DNA from: Adenanthera pavonina
Lineage: Eukaryota > Streptophyta > Magnoliopsida > Fabales > Fabaceae
Reading direction: 5' to 3'
Assembly (NCBI GenBank): GCA_026686845.1
Contig: JAIVEN010000046.1
Span: forward strand, 124,001 to 188,000
Length of the DNA stretch: 64,000 nt
In this document: piece after piece, positions 55,433 through 63,674 of the stretch
Numbering within the stretch: position 1 is the first letter of the stretch
How the letters are laid out: the number at the start of each line of letters is the position of its first letter
Translations under genes and position numbers: made by a program
The notes under the pieces: model-generated
What the model was told of the DNA's origin: nothing
Databases searched by the model: none
What the model saw: only the letters and a program-made list of their open reading frames with translations

Positions 55433-55716
55433 TTCCCTCCCTCTTCGAAAAGATTCGTTCTCGAATCTCCATAATCTACATGGAAGGAAAGGGAACAATT
55501 AAATGCATCAAATAAATTATATGGAGTATACTTACCTTTCAAGTTTGATTGATGCATCTGTGCTTTATTCCTTGCATAAATGTGAAGGACAACATTCTTC
55601 CTTGGCTTTGTGAACCAGAACATTGTTCCAATATCATAAACCTTCACACTTTTAACTTGAATTTCATAAGACCTATCTTCAAGCATTGGTGGATAAGAAA
55701 TCAAACTTTTCTTCAT
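55333..55716 (-). CDS. Pol-tail-like open frame running through the polypurine tract into the 3' LTR
   Basis: From the ATG at 55716 the frame gives about 127 residues. The first ~60 (MKKSLISYPPMLEDRSYEIQ and onward) look like ordinary protein but I do not recognise them. Then comes DSRTNLFEEGGNDRG, where the polypurine tract encodes EEGGN and the LTR start encodes the next residues. In many plant Ty3/gypsy elements the polyprotein ends in this way beside the tract, so this is likely the remnant of a pol C-terminus. The last ~33 residues lie in the LTR and end at 55333. There is no integrase or chromodomain signature. A possible short intron (55476-55535) interrupts it. Confidence 0.4.
   Translation of the reverse strand: MKKSLISYPPMLEDRSYEIQVKSVKVYDIGTMFWFTKPRKNVVLHIYARNKAQMHQSNLKGKYTPYNLFDAFNCSLSFHVDYGDSRTNLFEEGGNDRGWLGQIQEHGRRPYHLERFKPKRSPLEEIT
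55433..55446 (-). promoter_or_regulatory. Polypurine tract
   Basis: On the minus strand, GAAGAGGGAGGGAA lies immediately before the 3' LTR start TGATAGAGG. This is the expected site for plus-strand DNA priming during reverse transcription. It overlaps an open frame that reads EEGGN across it. Confidence 0.9.
55476..55535 (-). other. Candidate short spliceosomal intron
   Basis: On the minus strand AAAG|GTAAGTATAC matches the plant 5' splice consensus closely. Sixty bases later, TTCCCTTTCCTTCCATGTAG|A gives a pyrimidine-rich tract and an AG acceptor. The length, 60 bp, is at the lower limit for plant introns and is a multiple of three, so the frame is open either way. Confidence 0.3.
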
Positions 55717-56283
55717 AGCATATACACCAATGACCTGCAGTAAATAGCTAGACACAAACTTGACACAAGAATACTTAAATGGAACTAAAATTTTAAGGGA
55801 CACATAGGGAAACAAATAGGGACAAAATGGTACACAAGAAGACTCAATTAAAACCAAAGCATTAGAAAAACTAAGGAAGACAAAATCTGGACAGATTTGA
55901 ACATAATGCAATAAATGCAAAACCTGAAAAGATTTTGATAACATTAATGATGCACAATGATAAAATAAAGATGGAGATGTAATGACTAAAATGACACACA
56001 CTAACATTAATGATGAACAAGAAGAAGAGAATAAGTTGAATAGAAAATGGAACACAAAAGACTCATGAAGGTGAAATGGGATAAACCAACAAACAACCAA
56101 AAAGACACATGACTGATGAGACGCACGATAAACATAAAACATAAAACGAATAGGGACTACTTCATAAATGCATAGGAAATACAAAACACTATGATGATGA
56201 GATGGAATGACATAGAAGGATAAACTAGAGAAAGAAGGCACTAAAGTAACTAATGAACTCATTATTGACTCATGCAATTTGGA
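55717..56283 (-). other. Internal region without recognisable coding content
   Basis: A minus-strand frame is open across this stretch, but its product is an atypical mix of Ser, Phe, Leu, Val, Cys and His with no domain I recognise. The DNA is T-rich on the minus strand, with recurring words such as ATTAATGTTA and TTTTGTGTTCCA. It looks like untranslated or intronic sequence. A splice-acceptor-like TTTACTGCAG ends at about 55736 on the minus strand. This is the place where protease, reverse transcriptase, RNase H and integrase would lie in an autonomous element; none is present. Confidence 0.5.
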
Positions 56284-56592
56284 CTAAAAAAAAATTACAG
56301 ATTCATGCAATAATGATGGATGACATAATTTAAAGAAATTAGAAACATAATGAGAAGGAAGAAGAAAACATAATGAAGACACATATGAAAGTTGAGATGA
56401 AGAAGGAAGGAGTTTTGTACAAACTACTTTAAGCTTACTTTCACTTTCATTCTTCCTCAAACTCTCCTTTTCTTTTCTCTTTTCTCTCTTTTTCTTTCTC
56501 TTTTTCAATCTTCTCTCAATCATTTTCTCATTTATTCTTTTTGCACTCTTAGCATTTTTGTGGACGTTTTCTCTCTTAGTTTTCCCACTCAT
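56284..56592 (-). CDS. Basic lysine/arginine-rich open frame, probable polyprotein linker remnant
   Basis: This is a 102-codon frame. Its first half is strongly basic (RRLKKRKKKREKRKEKES around residues 27-44). The second half is hydrophobic, serine-rich and probably not coding. Lys/Glu/Arg-rich stretches of this kind lie between protease and reverse transcriptase in some plant Ty3/gypsy polyproteins. That suggests a leftover on the edge of the internal deletion, but the match is of composition only. Alternatives are a chance frame over a purine-rich tract (the plus strand here is TTTCTCTTTTC-rich). There is no ATG-proximal context that supports independent expression. Confidence 0.35.
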   Translation of the reverse strand: MSGKTKRENVHKNAKSAKRINEKMIERRLKKRKKKREKRKEKESLRKNESESKLKVVCTKLLPSSSQLSYVSSLCFLLPSHYVSNFFKLCHPSLLHESVIFF

Positions 56593-56636
56593 GTTTTTCC
56601 ACTTAAACTTACTCTTTATTTTCTCATGAGTTTCAC

Positions 56637-57434
56637 CTAAATTACATGGTAATGATGCATGAGCCCATTCAAGTTAGAATCAAAAGCATAATCTCCAGTT
56701 ACCATGTTAATATGCTCAATCTCATCAATGCAATCATAAGATCTAATTTCCAAAGGAATCACACTATTCACACTACTTGAAACTTGCATTCTACTATCCA
56801 AAGAATTTTCCCTCAAATCATGAACAACAAATAAATCATGTTTCTCTTCTAAAAGTTGCACACAATCATGGTTAATTTCATTAGCATAGTCATGAAATTC
56901 ATTTTCCAATTGATGCAAATTAGAAACACCACTAGAATCAACTAAGCTTTCTACCACAACACTATCAACATCTAGACCAATTCTCTTTTCAAGATTAGTT
57001 AAGATATCATGTTTAATCCTATTATTACAATTAATAACATTAAGCTCATCAGGATTCTTAAGTTCAGCACATCCCAATTCAGATTCCAATTCAATAGTTC
57101 CATCACAAGGGATATCATTAATGCAAGTAACATCATTTATCTTACTAGAATTATCACATCTTAAATCACAAGAGACATTAATATCAGAGTTCTGAGGATC
57201 AGGTATACCTGTAGTGGACTCTCTCGTTACATCATCAGTTGTTGAAGTGGTAGCAATGTTATCATCCACTTGATCATCTTTCTCCATGTAGGAATCACAT
57301 GAATCTTGGACCACAAGCATTTGCATCTCCTTGGAATGTTCAACCACACTTTTAGCTTTGGATGGCATGTATTTTTTTCTCAAGACTGCTCTCATGTCAT
57401 TCCATGTTATAATGGAAGATTCTCCATTCGTAGC
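56637..57434 (-). CDS. Gag middle remnant followed by a long acidic open frame
   Basis: Directly after the TGA at 57435-57437 the same frame stays open to 56637. The first residues still read as gag (ITWNDMRAVLRKKYMPS). An ATG at 57395 would give 252 residues. After about residue 45 the sequence stops resembling gag and becomes Asp/Asn/Glu/Ser-rich and acidic (for example EKDDQVDDNIATTSTTDD). It has scattered Cys but no CCHC zinc knuckle and no protease motif. The openness over 250 codons in an AT-rich region is notable. I do not recognise the acidic part. It may be a family-specific linker of the gag-pol polyprotein or captured sequence. Whether it is translated is unknown. Confidence 0.5.
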   Translation of the reverse strand, partial: ATNGESSIITWNDMRAVLRKKYMPSKAKSVVEHSKEMQMLVVQDSCDSYMEKDDQVDDNIATTSTTDDVTRESTTGIPDPQNSDINVSCDLRCDNSSKINDVTCINDIPCDGTIELESELGCAELKNPDELNVINCNNRIKHDILTNLEKRIGLDVDSVVVESLVDSSGVSNLHQLENEFHDYANEINHDCVQLLEEKHDLFVVHDLRENSLDSRMQVSSSVNSVIPLEIRSYDCIDEIEHINMVTGDYAFDSNLNGLMHHYHVI

Positions 57435-57437
57435 TCA

Positions 57438-57772
57438 TCTAGTTTCCATCCGTTTCCACCAAGCAGCAACCTTTTTACCCAATCGAAAGTAAGCACATTG
57501 TGCCTTCTCTATTTCGGAGTAGTTGCAACATGCAAAGACTTGTTCAACTTTCTTTCCCAATCCAAGTAAACATCAGGATTTTTCTTATCATGAAATAGTT
57601 GAATCTTCGGTTTGATCTTGCTAAGAACATCCGTGTGAGCAGGAACCTTTAGATTACGCCTTGCTTTGGTTTTAGAAGGAAACTCCAAGCGATCCAATTT
57701 TGCATTTACTTCCTCAATTTGATCATTGAAAGTCTTTAATAAGGCCTTAAGATCAACTTCTCCAACAGCCAT
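57438..57772 (-). pseudogene. Retrotransposon gag, N-terminal part, frameshifted and stopped
   Basis: A gag protein would form the particle that packages element RNA in the cytoplasm. The likely start is the ATG at 57770-57772, giving MAVGEVDLKALLKTF, followed by a short helical, charged segment. Next comes a stretch with IQLFHDKKNPDVYLDWERK, the hallmark entry to the plant Retrotrans_gag domain (family pattern: Phe-x-Gly/Asp-x-x-x-Pro-x-x-Tyr-Leu-x-Trp-Glu). An upstream in-frame ATG at 57847 is possible but the leader-like 25 residues look non-coding. At about 57545-57550 the frame is lost by one base. The expected continuation (CNYSEIEKAQCAYF, then WWKRMETR) is visible in the next frame until a TGA at 57435-57437. 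The original frame stops at 57509. The copy is therefore broken. Confidence 0.8.
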
Positions 57773-58751
57773 GTTTACAATCTGAAATGTTAGTGTAAAA
57801 CAAAGAGAAAGAAATAGGGACCTCACACACTCTCTCACGTGTTTCACTCAAATAATGTAAATGCACTCGTGTTTCACACTAAATCAAGGCTTCTTCAAAT
57901 ATGATGCAATTTCTCTCTTGCCTTTTTCCACTCAAAGCTTGCTTTCTTATGAGAGTGCTAAATTAAAACCACAACTTCAATCAAAAGGAAATTGGTTTTT
58001 TTAAAAAAAGTGGCAATCACAGAAAATAAAAGTTCAAAATTAAGATCATAAAAGATCCTAAATTGAGCACAAAGAAACTGAAATTTCTAACAAGAGAAAT
58101 CTGAAGGAAATAGAACAAAGAAGGATGACAATTTGTAGGAAACTGATAAGGAAAGAAATCTGAAGGAAAGAGAAATTATAGATATTTTAATGAGACTTGC
58201 CACCAAAATTGATAAATTAAGCCAATCAAGCCTCAAATCAAATCCAATCAAATAATTTTTTTTACTGCCTTTTTTTTTGTTGCTGCTATATATATTTATT
58301 TTTTTTTTTTGCAGCAATAAATCTCACTTTTTTTTCAGAATTTTTTTTAATTTTTTTTTGCTTTATTTTTTTCCAGTTGCTGCTATTTTCTTTTGTGCAG
58401 CAATCAATCGATCTTTTTTTTTTCAATTTTTTTGAATAGTCACACGAAACAGTAACCATGAACAGTACTAAAAACAATGGTGAACAGCACATGAAACAGT
58501 GACGGGGAACAGTAATCGTGAAAAAAAAAACAGTCCGGAACAATACGATGCACAGTGGACGGGGAAAACAGTGTTCGGTAAACACTGAAAATGAAACAGT
58601 GCCAGCAAAAAAAGAACAGTACGAAACAGTGCATATGAACAGTGAAATACGTACGGTATGAACAGTGACGCGAATTTTTTTTTTTTAAAGCAACGAAGAT
58701 GGATTGAAATAAGAAAACAAGCAAAATAGGGAACACACCTTGATTTGCAAA
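57773..58751 (-). other. Retroelement 5' leader, non-coding
   Basis: This is about 980 bp between the primer binding site and the probable gag start. It contains an ACTGT-rich cluster next to the LTR, then long A-runs on the minus strand (T-runs on plus, about 58256-58440), then A/T-rich sequence without convincing coding content. Overlapping short minus-strand open frames through the cluster, rich in Cys, Phe and His, are products of the repeated ACTGTT motif and poly-T. They look non-coding. A long leader of this kind is common in large plant Ty3/gypsy elements and normally carries packaging and dimerisation signals; none can be assigned here. Confidence 0.7.
58441..58675 (-). repeat. Cluster of ACTGT(T) micro-repeats in the leader
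   Basis: Within about 235 bp the plus strand has about twelve ACAGT strings, mostly as GAACAGT or GAAACAGT (minus strand ACTGTTC or ACTGTTTC). They are irregularly spaced at roughly 10-30 bp, separated by variable sequence. This is not a simple tandem repeat: spacing and flanks vary while the core is kept. Confidence 0.75.
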
Positions 58752-58768
58752 CCAAAACTCTGATACCA
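58752..58768 (-). promoter_or_regulatory. Primer binding site, initiator tRNA-Met type
   Basis: On the minus strand, two bases inside the 5' LTR, the sequence reads TGGTATCAGAGTTTTGG. TGGTATCAGAG is the classical plant primer binding site complementary to the 3' end of initiator-methionine tRNA. Its position fixes the element's orientation. Confidence 0.9.
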
Positions 58769-58770
58769 AA

Positions 58771-59589
58771 TGATAAGTGAACCCTTATGGAACCCGTCCA
58801 AAGAACTCACTTTAATGTATATGACACCCAGATCTTTGCAATTGCAAGGAACACGAAAAACTAAAAAATAGACAGCAAGTAGAAAGTAGAAAAGATATGT
58901 TGGTCGAGGGTGAATTAGAACCCAAGAGAACCGGTCTCTTGAACCCTAGTTCCGGTGACGCCACAAGGATTGACCAATTCCTTGATAAGTCATAGTTTTA
59001 TCATAGCACTCAAAGAACGCAAGATAAACTCACAAGTCTGAAACTTTAATTATCCAAATCCTAAAAAACGTACATAATAGTTAGCCTTAAATAGGCAAGG
59101 TAAAATCTAATCTAATAAGCCTAAAAATCCTAATTAATTTGGGCTCAAGTAGTCCTAATAGGATTAGAAGACTTTGGGCTCAAATAATACTCCTAATGGA
59201 CCTAGAAAACTAATAAAAATAGAGCCTTAAAATAAAATAATGAAAATTCATTAACAAAATAATAAAATAATACCTAAGCCCTTATAAACAAGCCACCACA
59301 TTAATGAAATCACATGTTTGGCACATGACATGTTTATTTACAACTTGGGCCATCAAAAAGACTATTAATTAAGCAATTGGGCTTTATTAATCACTTAAGT
59401 TTAGCCCATACTTAATAAAAACGAAATTAACACTAATTAAGCCCAATAATGCTTAAGTCACATGCTATTTTAATGAAGCACATGATCTTTTAAGTAATCT
59501 CTTCCAATGGGCTTCTTTTGGGCTTGAATCTTTCCAAGTCATAAGGCCCTCTACCATGTTCCTGAATTTGTCCAAGCCATCCTCTATCA
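58771..59589 (-). repeat. 5' LTR (819 bp)
   Basis: On the minus strand it starts TGATAGAGGATGG and ends TTCACTTATCA, so the 5-bp ends TGATA and TATCA are inverted copies. It aligns end to end with 54615-55432, with about 16 substitutions and one 1-bp indel (GTCGAGGGTG here versus GTCGAAGTG there). In minus orientation it would carry the element's promoter and transcription start. Confidence 0.95.
59084..59096 (-). promoter_or_regulatory. Candidate TATA-type core promoter in the 5' LTR
   Basis: On the minus strand the sequence is GCCTATTTAAGGC, a common form of plant LTR TATA element. It sits about 500 bp into the LTR with the rest of the LTR downstream. The same string is intact in the 3' LTR at 54927-54939. 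A second possible TATA-like string, TTTATAAGGG, lies at about 59280-59290 on the minus strand. The transcription start is not determined. Confidence 0.35.
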
Positions 59590-59594
59590 GGAAG
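59590..59594. repeat. Target site duplication, right copy (GGAAG)
   Basis: GGAAG directly follows the right LTR end (CTCTATCA) and continues into satellite TTCTAGGG. Five-base duplications are the usual product of Ty3/gypsy and Ty1/copia integrases. Confidence 0.95.
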
Positions 59595-60994
59595 TTCTAG
59601 GGAAGAGAATGCCACAAGATTTGGAATTCTAAGCAAGGTAGGGAGTTTATGCGGCTTACTCACAACAATTCGAGTCTAGTTGGAAGAAACGTGCACAATT
59701 CGGCTTCATCATCACGCCATTTTGGCCAAACGATCCAACTTTATGAAAATGCATTGAAAAGCAAATGAAAACAGAAAATCTCTCGAAATTTGCAACAAGA
59801 ACAGAGCTAGTGAGTTTATCCGACATCCTCACACCAATTTGAGCCTTGGTTGATGAAAGAAACACAATGGGATTCCGCTTTAACTTCATTTTGTTCAAAA
59901 GTTCCAGGTTTCTAAACATTCATTAGGAGCCTCTAAGGAGGAGAATGCCACAAGATTTGGAATTTTAAGCGAGGTAGGGAGTTTATGCGGCTTACTCACA
60001 ACAAGTCTAGTCCAGTTGGAAGAAACGTGCACAATTCGGCTTCATCATCACGCCATTTTGGCCAAACGATCCAACTTTATGAAAATGCTATGAAAAGCAA
60101 ATGAAAACAGAAAATCTCTCGAAATTTGCAACACGAACAGAGCTAGAGAGTTTATCCGACATCCTCACACCAATTTGAGCCTTGGTTGATGAAATAAACA
60201 CATTCGGATTCCGCGTTAACCTCATTTTGTTGGAAAGTTCCAGGTTTCTAAACATTCATCAGGAGCCTCTAAGGAGGAGAATGCCACAAGATTTGGAATT
60301 CTAAGCGAGGTAGGGAGTTTATGCGGCTTACTCACAACAAGTCGAGTCCAGTTGGAAGAAACGTGCACAATTCAGCTTCATCATCACGCCATTTTGGCCA
60401 AACGATCCAACTTTATGAAAATGCATTGAAAAGCATATGAAAATAGAAAATCTCTCGAAATTTGCAACACGAACAGAGCTAGTGAGTTTATCCAACATAC
60501 TCACACCAATTTAAGCCTTGGTTGATGAAAGAAACACAATGAGATTCCGCTTTAACCTCATTTTGTTCGAAAGTTCCAGGTTTCTAATCATTCATCTGGA
60601 GGCTCTAAGGAGGATAATGCAACAAGATTTGAAATTTTAAGCGAGTTAGGGAGTTTATGCGGCTTACTCACAACAATTCGAGTTTAGTTGGAAGAAACGT
60701 GCATAATTCGGCTTCATCATCACGCCATTCTGGCCAAACAATCCAACTTTATGAAAATGCTATGAAAAGCAAAGGAAATCGGAAAATCTCACGAAATTTG
60801 CAACATGAAGTGAACTAGTCCTATTATCCGACATACTCACACCAATTTGACCCTAGGTTGGTGAAATGAACACAATCGGATTCCGGTTTAACCTCATTTT
60901 ATTTGAAAGTTCCAGGTTTCTAAACATTCACCAGGAAGTTCTAGGGAGGAGAATGCCACAAGATTTGAAATTCTAAGCGAGGTAGGGAGTTTAT

Positions 60995-61244
60995 GCGGCT
61001 TACTCACAACAAATTGAGTCTAGTTGGAAGAAACGTGCACAACTCGGCCTCATCATCACGCTATTTTGGCCAAACGATCCAACTTTATGAAAATGCATTG
61101 AAAAGCAAATGAAATCAGAAAATCTCACGAAATTTGCAACATGAAGTGAGCTAGTGCTTTTATCCGAGATACTCACACCAATTTGAGCCTCTAAGGAGGA
61201 GAATGCCACAAGAATTGGAATTTTAAGCGACCTAGGGGGTTTAT
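60995..61244 (+). repeat. 250-bp deletion-derivative monomer
   Basis: This monomer lacks 86 bp between two GAGCCT strings. AATTTGAGCCTAGG... normally precedes ...CATCAGGAGCCTCTAAGG, and here the sequence reads AATTTGAGCCTCTAAGGAGG directly. The 6-bp repeat at the junction indicates a microhomology deletion. Full-length neighbours retain the intervening sequence (61441-61526). Confidence 0.9.
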
Positions 61245-61916
61245 GCGGCTTACTCACAACAAGTCGAGTCCAGTTGGAAGAAACGTGCACAATTCCGATT
61301 GTTCATCAAACCATTTAGGCCAAACGATCTAACTTTATGAAAATGCTATGAAAAGAAAAAGAAATCGCAAAATCTCACGAAATTTGCAACATGAAGTGAG
61401 CTAGTGCATTTATCCGACATACTCACACCAATTTGAGCCTAGGTTGATGAGATGAACACAATCGGATTCCGCTTTAACCTGATTTTGTTCGAAAGTTCCA
61501 AGTTTCTAAACATTCATCAGGAGCCTCTAAGGAGGAGAATGCCACAAGATTTGGAATTTTAAGCGACCTAGGGAGTTTATGCGGCTTACTCACAACAAGT
61601 CGAGTCCAGTTGGAAGAAACGTGCACAACTCGGCCTCATCATCACGCCATTTTGGCCAAACGATCCAACTCTATGAAAATGCTATGAAAAGCAAAAGAAA
61701 TTGGAAAATCTCACGAAATTTGCAACATGAAGTGAGCTAGTGCTTTTATCCGACATACTCACACCAATTTGAGCCTAGGTTGATGAAATGAACACAATCG
61801 GATTCCGGTTTAACCTTATTTTGTTTGAAAGTTCCAGGTTTGTAAACATTCACCAGGAAGCTCTAGGGAGGAGAATGCAACAAGATTTGGAAATTTAAGC
61901 GAGGTAGGGAGTTTAT

Positions 61917-63674
61917 GCGGCTTACTCACAACAATTCGAGTCTAGTTGGAAGAAACGTGCACAACTCGTCCTCATCATCACGCCATTTTGGCCAAACGAT
62001 CCAACTTTATGAAAATGCTATGAAAAGCAAAGGAAATCGGAAAATCTCATGAAATTTGCAACATGAAGTGAGCTAGTGCTTTTATCCGACATACTCACAC
62101 CAATTGGAGCCTCTAAGGAGGAGAATGCAACAAGATTTGGAAATGTAAGCGAGGTAGGGAGTTTAAGCAGCTTACTCATAATAATTCAAGTCTAGTAGGA
62201 AGAAACGTGCACAACTCGGCCTCATCATCACGCCATTTTGGCCAAACGATCCAACTCTATGAAAATGCTATGAAAAGCAAAAGAAATTGGAAAATCTCAC
62301 GAAATTTGCAACATGAAGTGAGCTAGTGCTTTTATCCGACATACTCACACCAATTTGAGCCTAGGTTGATGAAATGAACACAATCGGATTCCGGTTTAAC
62401 CTCATTTTGTTTGAAAGTTCCAGGTTTGTAAACATTCACCAGGAAGCTCTAGGGAGGAGAATGCAACAAGATTTGGAAATTTAAGCGAGGTAGGGAGTTT
62501 ATGCGGCTTACTCACAACAATTCGAGTCTAGTTGGAAGAAACGTGCACAACTCGTCCTCATCATCACGCCATTTTGGCCAAACGATCCAACTTTATGAAA
62601 ATGCTATGAAAAGCAAAGGAAATTGGAAAATCTCATGAAATTTGCAACATGAAGTAAGCTAGTGCTTTTATCCGACATACTCACACCAATTTGAGCCTCT
62701 AAGGAGGAGAATGCCACAAGATTTGGAAATGTAAGCGAGGTAGGGAGTTTATGCGGCTTACTCACAACAATTCGAGTCTAGTTGGGAGAAACGCGCACAA
62801 TTCCGATTGTTCATCACGCCATTCAGGCCAAACGATCCAACTTTATGAAAATGCTTTGAAAGGCAAAAGAAATCGGAAAATCTCACGAAATTTGCAACAT
62901 GAAGTGAGCTAGTGCTTTTATCCGACATACTCACACCAATTTGAGCCTAGGTTGATGAGATGAACACAATCGGATTCCGCTTTATCCTCATTTTGTTCAA
63001 AAGTTCCAAGTTTCTAAACATTCATCAGGAGGCTCTAAGGAGGAGAATGCAACAAGATTTGGAAATGTAAGCGAGGTAGGGAGTTTATGCGGCTTACTCA
63101 TGATAATTCAAGTCTAGTAGGAAGAAACGTGCACAACTCGACCTCATCATCACGCCATTTTGGCCAAACGATCCAACTTTATGAAAATGCTATGAAAAGC
63201 AAAGGAAATCGGAAAATCTCATGAAATTTGCAACATGAAGTGAGCTAGTGCTTTTATCCGACATACTCACACCAATTTGAGCCTCTAAGGAGGAGAATGC
63301 CACAAGATTTGGAAATGTAAGCGAGGTAGGGAGTTTATGCGGCTTACTCACAACAATTCGAGTCTAGTTGGGAGAAACGTGCACAATTCCGATTGTTCAT
63401 CACGCCATTCAGGCCAAACGATCCAACTTTATGAAAATGCTTTGAAAGGCAAAAGAAATCGGAAAATCTCACGAAATTTGCAACATGAAGTGAGCTAGTG
63501 CTTTTATCCGACATACTCACACCAATTTGAGCCTAGGTTGATGAGATGAACACAATCGGATTTCGCTTTATCCTCATTTTGTTCAAAAGTTCCAAGTTTC
63601 TAAACATTCATCAGGAGGCTCTAAGGAGGAAAATGCAACAAGATTTGGAAATGTAAGCGAGGTAGGGAGTTTAT
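61917..63674 (+). repeat. 586-bp composite higher-order repeat (250 + 336), three copies
   Basis: Short and full monomers alternate: 61917-62166 short, 62167-62502 full, 62503-62752 short, 62753-63088 full, 63089-63338 short, 63339-63674 full. All short copies share the same GAGCCTCTAAGG junction, so they descend from one deletion. The stretch 62167-62752 closely repeats 61581-62166, and 62753 onwards closely repeats at 63339 onwards. The pattern has thus spread in 586-bp steps. Confidence 0.85.

Larger units (their letters stand above)
54615..59589 (-). mobile_element. Non-autonomous Ty3/gypsy-type LTR retrotransposon nested in the satellite
   Basis: This is a complete structural element of 4975 bp: LTR 58771-59589 (5'), internal region 55433-58770 (3338 bp), and LTR 54615-55432 (3'). 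It lies on the minus strand, as shown by the primer binding site beside the right LTR and the polypurine tract beside the left LTR. A perfect GGAAG target duplication flanks it. The internal region holds a gag remnant resembling plant Ty3/gypsy gag, an acidic open frame, a basic stretch and a pol-tail-like end. I see no protease DTG/DSG motif, reverse transcriptase, RNase H, integrase or zinc knuckle. Family assignment rests on gag and on the tail reading through the polypurine tract. It would need enzymes from an autonomous relative to move. Confidence 0.95.

Noticed and set aside
55549..55743. Plus-strand 64-codon frame
   Set aside because: It is antisense to the pol-tail-like frame, short and without recognisable features.
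57306..57569. Plus-strand 87-codon frame opposite gag
   Set aside because: It is antisense to a recognisable gag remnant and has no domain. It is a shadow of the opposite strand.
58286..58769. Overlapping minus-strand frames rich in Cys, Phe and His in the retroelement leader
   Set aside because: Their composition follows from poly-T runs and the ACTGTT motif cluster. Several frames are open at once over the same bases, which argues against coding.
54615..59589. Two solo LTRs flanking an unrelated gene-bearing segment
   Set aside because: The primer binding site, polypurine tract and gag remnant lie in the right order and orientation between LTRs of ~98% identity with one shared target duplication. 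The whole is therefore a single element.
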